Positions 1-6,984 of a DNA stretch of 9,813 nucleotides are shown one piece after another. The DNA comes from an uncultured Christensenella sp. GTDB lineage: Bacteria > Bacillota > Clostridia > Christensenellales > UBA1242. Under the pieces are notes generated by a model, which was given only the letters and a program-made list of their open reading frames with translations, did not search any database and was not told the origin of the DNA. The number at the start of each line of letters is the position of its first letter. Within the stretch, counting starts at the first letter, position 1. The DNA lies in contig CASFFJ010000077.1 of the NCBI GenBank assembly GCA_949293915.1, forward strand, positions 1-9,813, in the 5' to 3' direction. Position numbers and translations under genes: made by a program.

Positions 1-1
1 A

Positions 2-2518
2 ATTACAAATTTTAATTCAAAATTGAGTCTGCAATCTAATTTAGGAATTTTGAAATCAATATATATTCCTATCTTTACAAAAGATGAATTAAAAGATGAG
101 ACAGTTAAACAAATTTCTCAAGAAATAGCCCAATATGAAAAATTATGTCAAGAGTTAAAAATGGCAGGCATTGATGAAAATTTTGAAGAAAAAAATGAAA
201 AAATTTATGAATATTATAGTTATTTTGTTGAGTTGTTGAAATTATTTATTCATAACTATAACACAATGAAACAAGAGAAAAATTTTATTGATTTTAATGA
301 CTTAAATCGCTTGATGATAAAGTTATTAAGCAATAATAGAGTTCGCGCCGAATTGAGTGATAAATATCGTTATATTTTCATTGATGAATATCAAGATGTA
401 AACCCACTTCAAGATAAGATTATGTCTCTAATCGTTAACGAAAATACATTTGTTTTTTGTGTTGGAGATATTAAACAATCTATATATGGATTCAGAGGTT
501 CTAGTCCAGAGTGGTTCTTAAAAAAATATAATGATTACAAACAAAATATTGGCACAGGCAAAGTGTTTGATATGAATGTGAATTTTCGTTCAAATCCACT
601 TATATTGAATTTTGTAAATTTTGTATTTGCAAATCTTATGACAAAAGAAGATGCGGATATTGATTATCGTACTGATAGTATGATAGAGCCAAAGCGAGAT
701 GATATAGTAGATAGTAAGGTCAAGATTTTACTCGTTGATACGGATGATAAACAAGATATAGATAAAGGTATTTATTCTGTTAAAGAGGACAATTCAACTG
801 AAAATAGAGCAGAAGCAACACAAGCATTTTTAGTATTAAACGAGATTACAAAATTAATTGGTACAAAATTTTATGATGCCAATCTTAAATGCGAGCGAAT
901 ACTCAGTTACAAGGATATTGCCATTTTATCGCGAAGTGAAAATGATAAAGATGGAAAACTTTTAATTGATGTTTTAAAAAAAGCTAAAATACCACTTAAA
1001 CTATACAATAAAATGGACACTAGTAGTGAAGTTATAACTCTCATATTGTCTATTTTAAAAGTCGTAGCTTTTGTTGCGGACGATGTTGATTATTTGGCAA
1101 CTTTCTCATCTATTCTTGCAGGGTTAAATAGTGATGATTTAGTCCAAATTAGATATGACAAATCCAAATCTTTTTACGATAATCTGATAGAATATTCAGG
1201 TAATCGTGATAAAATTGAGCAAGGATTTAAAAATATTGAAGATATTAGGCTTAATAGTTACACAAAATCAATAAGCGAACTGATAAGTTATATCTGCAAC
1301 GAAAAGAAACTTAAATACGATATTCTTTCTAAACCTTTTGGTCAGCAAGAATATGCGTTTTTGGTTGAGTTTGTTAAAAAAATTTCTCCGTTAGAAAATA
1401 GCCTTAACTTAGTAGAATTTATTGATTTAGTAGAGAATAATTTAAACAAAAACAGCGATTTTGAAACAAATGATAGTGAAGACAGTGTGGTATTTCAAAC
1501 GATTCACAAATCAAAAGGATTAGAATATCCTGTGGTTATTTTATACAACGCTAGCAAAATGTTTAATTATATTCGTGGTGGCGAGCAGATTAACTTTAAT
1601 AGTGACTTAGGATTAGGGGTTGATTATTTTGATACTATAAATAGAACTAAGAGTGAAGGACTAGTTAAATATGCGATAAGATTAAAAAATCGTGAAAAAG
1701 GCTACAAGGAAGAAATGCGTCTACTTTATGTTGCTTTGACACGTGCTAAAAACAAATTAATTATCATAGGCGAGAAACAAAAAGAGGTCAAAAAAACTAG
1801 TTTTATGGGTATGATATTAAGCTGTTATCCTAATGTTGATACGCGCGAATATGATAATAGTTATATAGAGATTGTAGAAGATTTTGATTATCATTTTAAA
1901 TCATTAAACAATGTTGAAATTATTGAAGAATATCCAGAGATTAACTTTAATAGAGAAAAATTAAATATCCCTATCAAAAACACAGTTACAGCGATTAACA
2001 GTGCACGTAGTGAAGAACTTGGATATGACACAAAAAAATATATAACTACAGCCGAACAGTTTTCGTTTGATAATAATGATTTAGCACTAACTGGTACGCA
2101 TTATCATTCAGCACTGGAAGAATTAAATTATTTTAATAATTACGAAAAAAATACAGATTTTGAAGATGTTGATTATTCAAAAATTGAATTGGCGCACAAA
2201 AAAATATCTAAATTATGCGTTGGTGCTAAAAGCGTAAAAAAAGAGGCAGAATTTATGATGTATTTGCCATATAACGAGTTAGTTAAATCAAGTGAAATAT
2301 GCGATAAAGTGTTAGTGCAAGGTGTGGTTGACCTTATTATAGAATTTGAAAATGAGATAACAATAATTGATTATAAATTTTCTAATTTAAATGCAAAAAC
2401 TTTACAAGTAAAATATAGTGAGCAATTAAATCTTTATAAGTTAGCGGTTGAAAAAGCGTACAAAAAGCCAGTCAAAAATTGTTACATTTATTCAATCAAA
2501 ACGGGCGAATTAGCGTAA
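2..2518 (+). CDS. addA: ATP-dependent helicase/nuclease subunit A (AddA), 5'-truncated by window edge
   Basis: This is the catalytic subunit of the AddAB complex, which processes double-strand DNA ends for RecA loading and combines a 3'-5' SF1A helicase with a nuclease. The reading frame is open from base 2, so the gene enters from outside the window and the TTG at base 23 is not a real start. About 838 residues are visible; AddA proteins are usually near 1200, so the Walker A motif and first domains are missing. Visible helicase motifs are FIDEYQD (II, about 377-400), GDIKQSIYGFRGS (III, about 466-500), NFRSNP (IV, about 581), TIHKSKGLEYP (V, about 1499) and LLYVALTRAK (VI, about 1720). The C-terminal nuclease is intact: GTHYHSALEEL (about 2092), GVVDLIIE (about 2321), IIDYKFS (about 2363) and YSEQLNLYKLA (about 2413), forming the PD-(D/E)XK core. 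The PD-(D/E)XK tail separates it from UvrD/PcrA. addB is not visible and may lie upstream. The stop overlaps the convergent gene by 9 bases. Confidence 0.93.
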   Translation: MTNFNSKLSLQSNLGILKSIYIPIFTKDELKDETVKQISQEIAQYEKLCQELKMAGIDENFEEKNEKIYEYYSYFVELLKLFIHNYNTMKQEKNFIDFNDLNRLMIKLLSNNRVRAELSDKYRYIFIDEYQDVNPLQDKIMSLIVNENTFVFCVGDIKQSIYGFRGSSPEWFLKKYNDYKQNIGTGKVFDMNVNFRSNPLILNFVNFVFANLMTKEDADIDYRTDSMIEPKRDDIVDSKVKILLVDTDDKQDIDKGIYSVKEDNSTENRAEATQAFLVLNEITKLIGTKFYDANLKCERILSYKDIAILSRSENDKDGKLLIDVLKKAKIPLKLYNKMDTSSEVITLILSILKVVAFVADDVDYLATFSSILAGLNSDDLVQIRYDKSKSFYDNLIEYSGNRDKIEQGFKNIEDIRLNSYTKSISELISYICNEKKLKYDILSKPFGQQEYAFLVEFVKKISPLENSLNLVEFIDLVENNLNKNSDFETNDSEDSVVFQTIHKSKGLEYPVVILYNASKMFNYIRGGEQINFNSDLGLGVDYFDTINRTKSEGLVKYAIRLKNREKGYKEEMRLLYVALTRAKNKLIIIGEKQKEVKKTSFMGMILSCYPNVDTREYDNSYIEIVEDFDYHFKSLNNVEIIEEYPEINFNREKLNIPIKNTVTAINSARSEELGYDTKKYITTAEQFSFDNNDLALTGTHYHSALEELNYFNNYEKNTDFEDVDYSKIELAHKKISKLCVGAKSVKKEAEFMMYLPYNELVKSSEICDKVLVQGVVDLIIEFENEITIIDYKFSNLNAKTLQVKYSEQLNLYKLAVEKAYKKPVKNCYIYSIKTGELA

Positions 2519-2728
2519 GCGTGTGTCTATAATATTGATTTTGTATTGCGATAATAATTCAATGTAATCATTCCACATATATTCTCTAATAGGAATCGGC
2601 TTATGATTTTCAAAATATAACACAAGGGCAGGTGAAATGTGGTGATATGTTTCAAATATGCTTGATGCAATACAATTTCCGTTTTTTATCAATCGCTTAG
2701 CCATTGCGTGATAGTTGTAGTATGCCAT
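2510..2728 (-). CDS. Small uncharacterised protein, 72 residues
   Basis: I do not recognise a named family. The protein starts with ATG and ends with TAA. It has a mixed globular-looking composition with an aromatic and His-rich N-terminus (MAYYNYHAMAKRLIK), a central ISPALVLYF hydrophobic stretch likely to be a beta strand, the segment KPIPIREYMW, and an amphipathic DYIELLSQYKI helix. No membrane segment, signal peptide or Cys pair is visible. The composition looks like a real protein rather than a shadow, since no other gene occupies these bases except the last 9 of addA. There is no good Shine-Dalgarno site just upstream of the ATG, which lowers confidence in the start. The downstream ends of this gene and addA interlock tail to tail with no terminator between them. 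From general memory of similar short proteins in Bacillota I suspect a conserved hypothetical family, but I cannot verify that here. Confidence 0.6.
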   Translation of the reverse strand: MAYYNYHAMAKRLIKNGNCIASSIFETYHHISPALVLYFENHKPIPIREYMWNDYIELLSQYKINIIDTRLR

Positions 2729-2822
2729 AATGTTATTATGTGTTTTTTGTCTGTTTTAATTAAGAATTTCTAAAATTTAATAATATTTTTTTATTTGATA
2801 TAACAAGTTATTTATATTAAAA

Positions 2823-2845
2823 AGATTAATTTTTTTGATTAATCT
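2823..2845 (-). repeat. Inverted repeat, possible second terminator
   Basis: The arms AGATTAAT and ATTAATCT form a perfect 8-base stem around a 7-base loop. Read on the minus strand, the stem is followed directly by TTTTT-like sequence (plus-strand A tract ending at 2823), so it could act as a weak intrinsic terminator or attenuator upstream of the 72-residue gene. The stem has only one G-C pair, so stability would be low. An operator palindrome is the alternative. Confidence 0.35.
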
Positions 2846-2874
2846 GCTATTTCTTCTTAATTTTTTAAAAAATC

Positions 2875-2907
2875 ATATCAAAAAAATCGTTTAATGTATT
2901 TTGATAT
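2875..2907. repeat. Inverted repeat of unknown role
   Basis: The arms ATATCAAAA (2875-2883) and TTTTGATAT (2899-2907) are perfect reverse complements of 9 bases separated by 15 bases. The dyad could bind a dimeric regulator or form a weak hairpin. Composition alone makes such dyads fairly common here, so the role is open. Confidence 0.3.
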
Positions 2908-3007
2908 CTATCAATTTATATTTTGTTATTTAAAATTTTTATTCTTGTTTTGAAAAATATATCTAATATTTACTAAAATAAACAACTTTATGTTAAAAAC
3001 GCGATAA

Positions 3008-3037
3008 AAAAAATACAATATATAAATTGTATTTTTT
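3008..3037 (-). terminator. Intrinsic terminator after the minus-strand membrane-protein gene
   Basis: A perfect 12-base stem (AAAAAATACAAT paired with ATTGTATTTTTT) with a 6-base loop ends with a T6 run on the minus strand, 14 bases past the stop codon of the gene at 3052-3591. It has the U-tract geometry of a Rho-independent terminator, but only one G-C pair in the stem. It is nearly symmetric, so it could also stop transcription from the other side. Confidence 0.65.
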
Positions 3038-3051
3038 ATAATGATTATTGA

Positions 3052-3591
3052 TTAATAATTAGAGATTTCAATCTCGCCAGTTTTATTAAATTTATCAACA
3101 ATTTTGCTATATTCTTTATTTAACATAATGAATTTGTAAACGAAGAAACCTGCCACAGCTAAAACTACAATAGCCATAACAATAAAATGAACACCATTAA
3201 TTGTAAATTTAAAAGCGTTAGGTGCATTGAATACTACCTTTTTTACTTCCAATGCTTCACACTCTGCTTTTGTTAATAAATTGTCATCATCATTTTGATA
3301 AACACCAGACCATTCAGGGTTACGTTCCTCTTTTGGTCTTGATAATTGTTCTTCATCTTGCTCATTATAGTACAAAACGAAATATTTATCTTCTTTAACT
3401 TCGATACAATAAGCTACAGATGTTGGTAAAGCAAGGGCAGTTTTATTATTTTCCATATGACTATTCAAAGTGATGCCATATATCATTGCTTCCATTAAAA
3501 TTATTGCTACAAATACTGCTAATAAAGATGCGATTAATTTTAAGGACATTTCAACGAATTCACGTTTTTTCATTCTTTTAATAAATTCCAT
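3052..3591 (-). CDS. Two-pass membrane protein of unknown function, 179 residues
   Basis: I do not recognise the family. The N-terminus is short and basic (KRMKKR). A hydrophobic segment spans about residues 15-40 and a second one about 132-155, and between them lies a roughly 90-residue polar, acidic domain. Positive-inside reasoning puts both termini in the cytoplasm and the middle domain outside the cell. That domain carries an acidic patch (NDDDN near residue 100), a hydrophobic beta-like stretch (KYFVLYYNEQ, about 69-78) and two Cys (about 62 and 111) that might form a disulfide. The C-terminal tail (about 24 residues) is charged. The start is supported by a TTAGGAG Shine-Dalgarno site whose AGGAG lies at 3598-3602, six bases from the ATG. 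A near-consensus promoter lies just upstream and a terminator just downstream, so it appears to be a single-gene transcript, divergent from the mrnC block. Confidence 0.8.
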   Translation of the reverse strand: MEFIKRMKKREFVEMSLKLIASLLAVFVAIILMEAMIYGITLNSHMENNKTALALPTSVAYCIEVKEDKYFVLYYNEQDEEQLSRPKEERNPEWSGVYQNDDDNLLTKAECEALEVKKVVFNAPNAFKFTINGVHFIVMAIVVLAVAGFFVYKFIMLNKEYSKIVDKFNKTGEIEISNY

Positions 3592-3612
3592 AAAATTCTC
3601 CTAATCACTATC

Positions 3613-3641
3613 ATTTTACAAAAAACAAAATTATTTGTCAA
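3613..3641 (-). promoter_or_regulatory. SigA-type promoter for the minus-strand membrane-protein gene
   Basis: On the minus strand a perfect -35 TTGACA (3636-3641) and a -10 TAAAAT (3613-3618) are separated by exactly 17 bases. Transcription would start near 3606, leaving a very short leader that still contains the AGGAG site at 3598-3602. This is the best promoter match in the window. Confidence 0.75.
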
Positions 3642-3658
3642 AAGATTTTAACAGTTTC

Positions 3659-3687
3659 TTTACAATTTTTTCTTAATATGTTATATT
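3659..3687 (+). promoter_or_regulatory. Probable SigA-type promoter for the mrnC block
   Basis: A -35 TTTACA (3659-3664) and a -10 TATATT (3682-3687), each 5 of 6 to consensus, are spaced by 17 bases. Transcription would begin about 3694, which is the ATG of mrnC itself. It is divergent from the promoter at 3613-3641, with 17 bases between the two -35 boxes, so the two units could share regulation. Confidence 0.55.
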
Positions 3688-3693
3688 TTTTAT

Positions 3694-4080
3694 ATGGAAA
3701 AAGAAGATATAAACATTAAAAATATGTTATCGCTTGCATATTTAGGAGATGCAGTGTTTACCCTATATGTACGTGAATATTTGGTAAGGCATACTAATAT
3801 TAAGTTAAATGCTTTAAATTCAAAGGCAAATAAAATTGTTTGTGCCAAGTCACAAGCAGAACTATTAAATTTAATAAAACCTGAACTGACTGATGTAGAG
3901 TTGGACATAATTCGTAGGACTAGAAATAGTCATCTTAATAGTATAGCGAAACATAGTACGCTTGCAGAATATAGTCAAGCAACGCAATTTGAGGCAATAT
4001 TTGGTTATTGGTATTTGATGGATGAAAAGTCAAGATTAGATGAAATTTTTAATAAATATGTCAAGAATAAATTAATGTAA
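3694..4080 (+). CDS. mrnC: Mini-ribonuclease III (MrnC), 23S rRNA maturation
   Basis: Mini-III is a dimeric RNase III catalytic domain without the double-stranded-RNA-binding domain. In Bacillus it trims both ends of 23S rRNA precursor. The 128-residue length is normal for the family. The signature LAYLGDAVFTLYVREYL (about 14-30) carries the catalytic Asp19, IIRRTRNSH (72-80) matches the usual RRGRN segment with Thr in place of Gly, and TQFEAIFGYWYL (97-108) carries the second catalytic acid, Glu100. The ATG at 3694 gives the normal N-terminal length, but no Shine-Dalgarno site precedes it and the predicted transcription start coincides with it, so the message may be leaderless. It is the first gene of the plus-strand block; cysS, its usual upstream neighbour in Bacillus, is not here. 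Confidence 0.92.
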   Translation: MEKEDINIKNMLSLAYLGDAVFTLYVREYLVRHTNIKLNALNSKANKIVCAKSQAELLNLIKPELTDVELDIIRRTRNSHLNSIAKHSTLAEYSQATQFEAIFGYWYLMDEKSRLDEIFNKYVKNKLM

Positions 4081-4105
4081 TATGCTAGCAAAAAGAATAA
4101 AAAAC

Positions 4106-4113
4106 AAAAGGAG
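4106..4113 (+). promoter_or_regulatory. Ribosome binding site that fixes the rlmB start
   Basis: AAAAGGAG lies four bases before the ATG at 4118. The in-frame ATG at 4082 has no such site, so initiation is expected at 4118. Confidence 0.8.
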
Positions 4114-4117
4114 ATAT

Positions 4118-4837
4118 ATGTTTGTCAGCGGTATAAATGTTGTGCGTGAATTATTAAATTCAAATAGTAAAATTATTAAAATTTTTGTAGAAGAAACGGA
4201 TAATAAAAATATTTTAGAATTGGCAGAAATTGCTAGACAAAGGAAATTGCCAGTCGAGATACTAAATAAAAAAGATTTTAACCAATTAACTAATGCGAAA
4301 TCGCAAGGTATTGTGGCTAAGATAGCAGACTATAAATATTATTCGGTTGAAGATATTTTACAAGATTCAGTTGATAAAAACGAGCCACCGTTTATTGTGA
4401 TTTTAGATGGAATTACCGATCCACATAACTTAGGAGCGATTATTAGGACTTGCGAATGTGCGGGAGTGAATGGCGTTATCATACCAGCAAATAGGGCGTG
4501 TGAAATTACAGATACTGTGTATAAAACTAGCGCTGGCGCAATCTGTCACATAAAAATAGCAATGGTTACAAATCTAACAACTACCATTAAGAATTTGCAA
4601 AAGAATGGTATTTGGGTGTACGGCCTTGAGGCAGGAGAAAATTGCATATATAACGAAGATTTTAAATATCCAACTGCAATTGTTGTAGGTAGTGAAGGTA
4701 AAGGTATTTCACGATTAGTGTTGGATACAGTTGACAAAGTTATTTCACTAGATATGTATGGCAAGGTTAACAGTCTAAATGCTTCAAATGCAGCGGCGAT
4801 TGCGGTTTATGAAGTTGTTAAACAGAGGAGAAAATAA
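4118..4837 (+). CDS. rlmB: 23S rRNA 2'-O-methyltransferase, RlmB/TrmH-type SPOUT enzyme
   Basis: This SAM-dependent SPOUT (trefoil-knot) methyltransferase is of the type that methylates the ribose of a 23S rRNA guanosine; it could instead be a tRNA-acting TrmH relative. With the ATG at 4118 it has 239 residues and begins MFVSGINVVREL, the typical start of the RlmB N-terminal substrate-binding domain. The catalytic domain shows motif 1 DPHNLGAIIRT (101-111, with Asn104 and Arg110), motif 2 VVGSEGKGIS (189-198, with Glu193) and motif 3 NSLNASNAAAI (218-228). In motif 3 an Asn stands where Val is usual. The longer frame from 4082 would add 12 Lys/Arg-rich residues and lacks a ribosome binding site. 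mrnC next to rlmB is a classic Bacillota arrangement. The stop codon is directly followed, in the same frame, by the start of the sigma-factor gene. Confidence 0.9.
   Translation: MFVSGINVVRELLNSNSKIIKIFVEETDNKNILELAEIARQRKLPVEILNKKDFNQLTNAKSQGIVAKIADYKYYSVEDILQDSVDKNEPPFIVILDGITDPHNLGAIIRTCECAGVNGVIIPANRACEITDTVYKTSAGAICHIKIAMVTNLTTTIKNLQKNGIWVYGLEAGENCIYNEDFKYPTAIVVGSEGKGISRLVLDTVDKVISLDMYGKVNSLNASNAAAIAVYEVVKQRRK
4825..4830 (+). promoter_or_regulatory. Ribosome binding site for the TTG start of sigH
   Basis: GAGGAG within the last codons of rlmB lies seven bases before the TTG at 4838. It supports TTG as initiator, since the next in-frame ATG is 22 codons further on and would delete conserved region-2 sequence. 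Confidence 0.7.
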
Positions 4838-5443
4838 TTGGAAGAAAAAGAAGAAAAAATTCTTTACCTTGTTAAACGCGCACGCGCACATGATGAGCAA
4901 AGTATGGAAGAGCTCATCAGACTTTTAAAGCCAAAAGTTATAGCCATTGCGCGTGAATATTTTTTGGTTGGAGCAGATTTTGATGACTTATTGCAAGAAG
5001 GTATGATAGGTTTATACAAGGCAATAATGGTGTATGATGAAACAAAAAATCATAATTTCAATATGTTTGCTTCACTTTGTATTCATAGACAAATACAAAA
5101 CGCGGTCAAGCTTGCCAATAGGAAGAAAAATGCACCACTTAATCAATATATTTCTATCAATAACTATGGTAAAATAAAACTGGATGGCGAAGAAAATTTA
5201 ACACTAATTATTGAAGATGGCGGAGATATTGAAAAAAACTTTGTGTCAAAAGAGATGAATGGAATACTTCTCAGTAAAGTTCAAGCGATTTTAAACGATG
5301 AACAATTTGCTTTACTTAAACTATTTTTGAATGGTGCTACATATCAAGAAATGGCACAAATACTTGACAAATCTACCAAACAAGTAGATAATATGTTACA
5401 AGCAATTAAGAAAAAACTAAAGGGTATTAAGGGAGACGAATAA
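4838..5443 (+). CDS. sigH: RNA polymerase sigma factor, SigH (Spo0H)-like
   Basis: A sigma-70 family factor of 201 residues with regions 2 and 4 and no region 3 domain. In Bacillota, SigH directs genes of the transition to stationary phase, competence and early sporulation. Region 2 is seen as YFLVGADFDDLLQEGMIGLY (41-60, core-binding region 2.2) followed by FNMFASLCIHRQIQNAVK (about 74-91, -10 recognition and melting). Region 4 (about 152-195) has the helix-turn-helix segment GATYQEMAQILDKSTKQVDN. The YFLxGAD..D..QEGMIGLYK signature resembles Spo0H rather than ECF factors. Translation starts at a rare TTG directly after the rlmB TAA, with its site inside rlmB, so it is probably coupled to rlmB translation. 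No anti-sigma gene is adjacent. Position after mrnC-rlmB matches the Bacillus order except that yacP is absent. Whether this organism sporulates cannot be told from here. Confidence 0.87.
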   Translation: MEEKEEKILYLVKRARAHDEQSMEELIRLLKPKVIAIAREYFLVGADFDDLLQEGMIGLYKAIMVYDETKNHNFNMFASLCIHRQIQNAVKLANRKKNAPLNQYISINNYGKIKLDGEENLTLIIEDGGDIEKNFVSKEMNGILLSKVQAILNDEQFALLKLFLNGATYQEMAQILDKSTKQVDNMLQAIKKKLKGIKGDE

Positions 5444-6981
5444 TGAACTTAGCCTTGTATAGAGAGTTTAGGCCAAAGACTTTTGATGAAGTGATAGGTC
5501 AAGATTATATTATCAAAACACTAAAAAATCAAATTTTGACAGACAGACTAACGCACGCATATCTATTTTGCGGTCCGCGAGGCACAGGCAAGACGAGTGT
5601 GGCGAAAATCTTTGCTAAAGCAATCAATTGTACGCACACTACAGATGGTAATCCGTGCGGTAAATGTACTGAATGTGTGGCGTTAAATGAAGCAAATACT
5701 GACATTGTTGAAATTGATGCTGCATCTAATAATAGGGTGGAGGAGATTAGGGACTTGCGTGAGAAAGTTGCTTTCCCACCAATGATAGGTAAGTACAAGG
5801 TATATATAGTAGATGAAGTCCATATGTTATCCGATAGTGCATTTAATGCGTTACTGAAAACATTAGAAGAACCACCTAAACATATAATTTTTATTCTTGC
5901 CACCACTGAAATCCATAAGTTGCCTAAAACGATAGTGTCTAGATGTACACGCTTTGACTTTAAACTTTTACCGCAACAAGTTTTAGTTGAGCATTTAAAG
6001 AATATTTTTGACAAAAAAAATATCGCGTATGATGAAAAAAGCATACATCTTATCGCAAGTGCGGGCGAAGGTAGTGTGCGTGATATGCTGTCTATTGCGG
6101 ATAGCGTGGTTTCGTATAGCGACAACCAAATATCAATTGACAAGACAGAGAAGGTTTTGGGTCTAAGTGATAAAGAAGCAATTAAAAATATTTTGTTATC
6201 CATTGCTAGAAATGATGTTAAAGAATTATTTACTAATATCCGTAATGCGCTGGGTAATGGTAAAAATATTCAAGTGTTATGCAAAGAAATGGCAGATTTT
6301 ATAAAGACTTTGATTATGATTAAAGTTGGTGTCAACGATTATGCTGTGCTTGATATTATGCCAGGTGATTATTCGAATTATTTAGAAATTGCCAATCAAT
6401 TTGAGCTAGATTATCTTAAATTGGCGTTTAAAAAGTTTGCAGAAGTAGAGTTGGATTTAAAATATAGTTTGAATCCCGAAAATCTATTTGATGCTACTTG
6501 CTTAAGTTTATTGAATTGCAAGAAAAATATTGATATTCAACCATCAAAAGAATATGTAGAACAAAAGACTATAATCCAAAACACAAACAACAATGAAAAC
6601 AGGATGCAAGACAACACAAATCAAGCAATTCAACAAACTAAACAAACTGATGATAGTGAAAAGGCGAATATTGAACGTGTGTGGGGTAATGTGTTAATTA
6701 AGGTTAAAGAAAGAAACTTATTTGCACTTTCTAATGCGTTAATGAATGTTAATAAAGTCGACAAAATTGCTAACAAAATTATTATATCAACAGGCGATAA
6801 AGGTAGTTATGAAATGATTGACAATAGCGAGCGACTTGGTGTATTATTAGAGTTAGTGAAATTGTTTGATGATAGTATTGTTGATATCGTAATTGAATAT
6901 GATAATAATAATGTCAGCAAGCAAGACATTAAAGATAATTTAAAAAATGTTTTTAAATCAAAAATAAAATTTAAGGAGTAA
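5443..6981 (+). CDS. dnaX: DNA polymerase III subunit gamma/tau (DnaX)
   Basis: This is the AAA+ clamp-loader ATPase that loads the beta clamp and links the replisome. Features in order: Walker A GPRGTGKT (44-51), a zinc-binding cluster with Cys63, Cys72, Cys75 and Cys78, Walker B VYIVDEVH (120-127), sensor 1 FILATTE (150-156) and the SRC arginine-finger motif (166-168). A clamp-loader collar domain runs to about residue 365. It is followed by a Gln/Asn/Thr-rich low-complexity linker (about 375-405) and a C-terminal domain of about 100 residues. At 512 residues it is shorter than Bacillus DnaX. I see no A-rich slippery site near the end of the collar domain, so a separate gamma form by frameshifting is not evident. 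The ATG overlaps the sigH stop by one base (TAATG), with an AAGGGAG site inside sigH. Confidence 0.95.
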   Translation: MNLALYREFRPKTFDEVIGQDYIIKTLKNQILTDRLTHAYLFCGPRGTGKTSVAKIFAKAINCTHTTDGNPCGKCTECVALNEANTDIVEIDAASNNRVEEIRDLREKVAFPPMIGKYKVYIVDEVHMLSDSAFNALLKTLEEPPKHIIFILATTEIHKLPKTIVSRCTRFDFKLLPQQVLVEHLKNIFDKKNIAYDEKSIHLIASAGEGSVRDMLSIADSVVSYSDNQISIDKTEKVLGLSDKEAIKNILLSIARNDVKELFTNIRNALGNGKNIQVLCKEMADFIKTLIMIKVGVNDYAVLDIMPGDYSNYLEIANQFELDYLKLAFKKFAEVELDLKYSLNPENLFDATCLSLLNCKKNIDIQPSKEYVEQKTIIQNTNNNENRMQDNTNQAIQQTKQTDDSEKANIERVWGNVLIKVKERNLFALSNALMNVNKVDKIANKIIISTGDKGSYEMIDNSERLGVLLELVKLFDDSIVDIVIEYDNNNVSKQDIKDNLKNVFKSKIKFKE

Positions 6982-6984
6982 TTT

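Larger units (their letters stand above)
2729..3051. other. AT-rich intergenic region with inverted repeats
   Basis: There is no credible reading frame in these 323 bases, which are almost entirely A and T. They contain three inverted repeats (2823-2845, 2875-2907, 3008-3037; listed separately). I see no tRNA-like fold, no DnaA-box cluster and no riboswitch core that I recognise. A weak minus-strand promoter candidate for the 72-residue gene is TTGTTA (2801-2806) and TATTAA (2777-2782) with an 18-base spacer. In sequence this AT-rich such a match is expected by chance, so it is only noted here. Confidence 0.5.

Noticed and set aside
23..25. TTG as the start of addA
   Set aside because: The frame is open upstream to the window edge and the N-terminal helicase motifs are missing, so the gene is simply cut by the window.
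2729..3051. Replication origin in the AT-rich gap near dnaX and recR
   Set aside because: No DnaA-box cluster (TTATCCACA-like) is visible, and dnaA and dnaN are not adjacent.
3613..3687. A riboswitch or T-box leader upstream of mrnC
   Set aside because: The distance between predicted transcription start and ATG is essentially zero, leaving no room for a structured leader.
6013..6020. A8 run in dnaX as a programmed slippage site for a gamma form
   Set aside because: It falls near residue 190, inside the ATPase core, not near the end of the collar domain where gamma/tau frameshifting occurs. Slippage there would destroy the protein.
5529..6203. Long minus-strand open frame of 224 codons opposite dnaX
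   Set aside because: It lies entirely antisense to the clear DnaX AAA+ domain, has no ribosome site of note and a low-complexity Ser/Leu/Ile composition typical of an antisense shadow.
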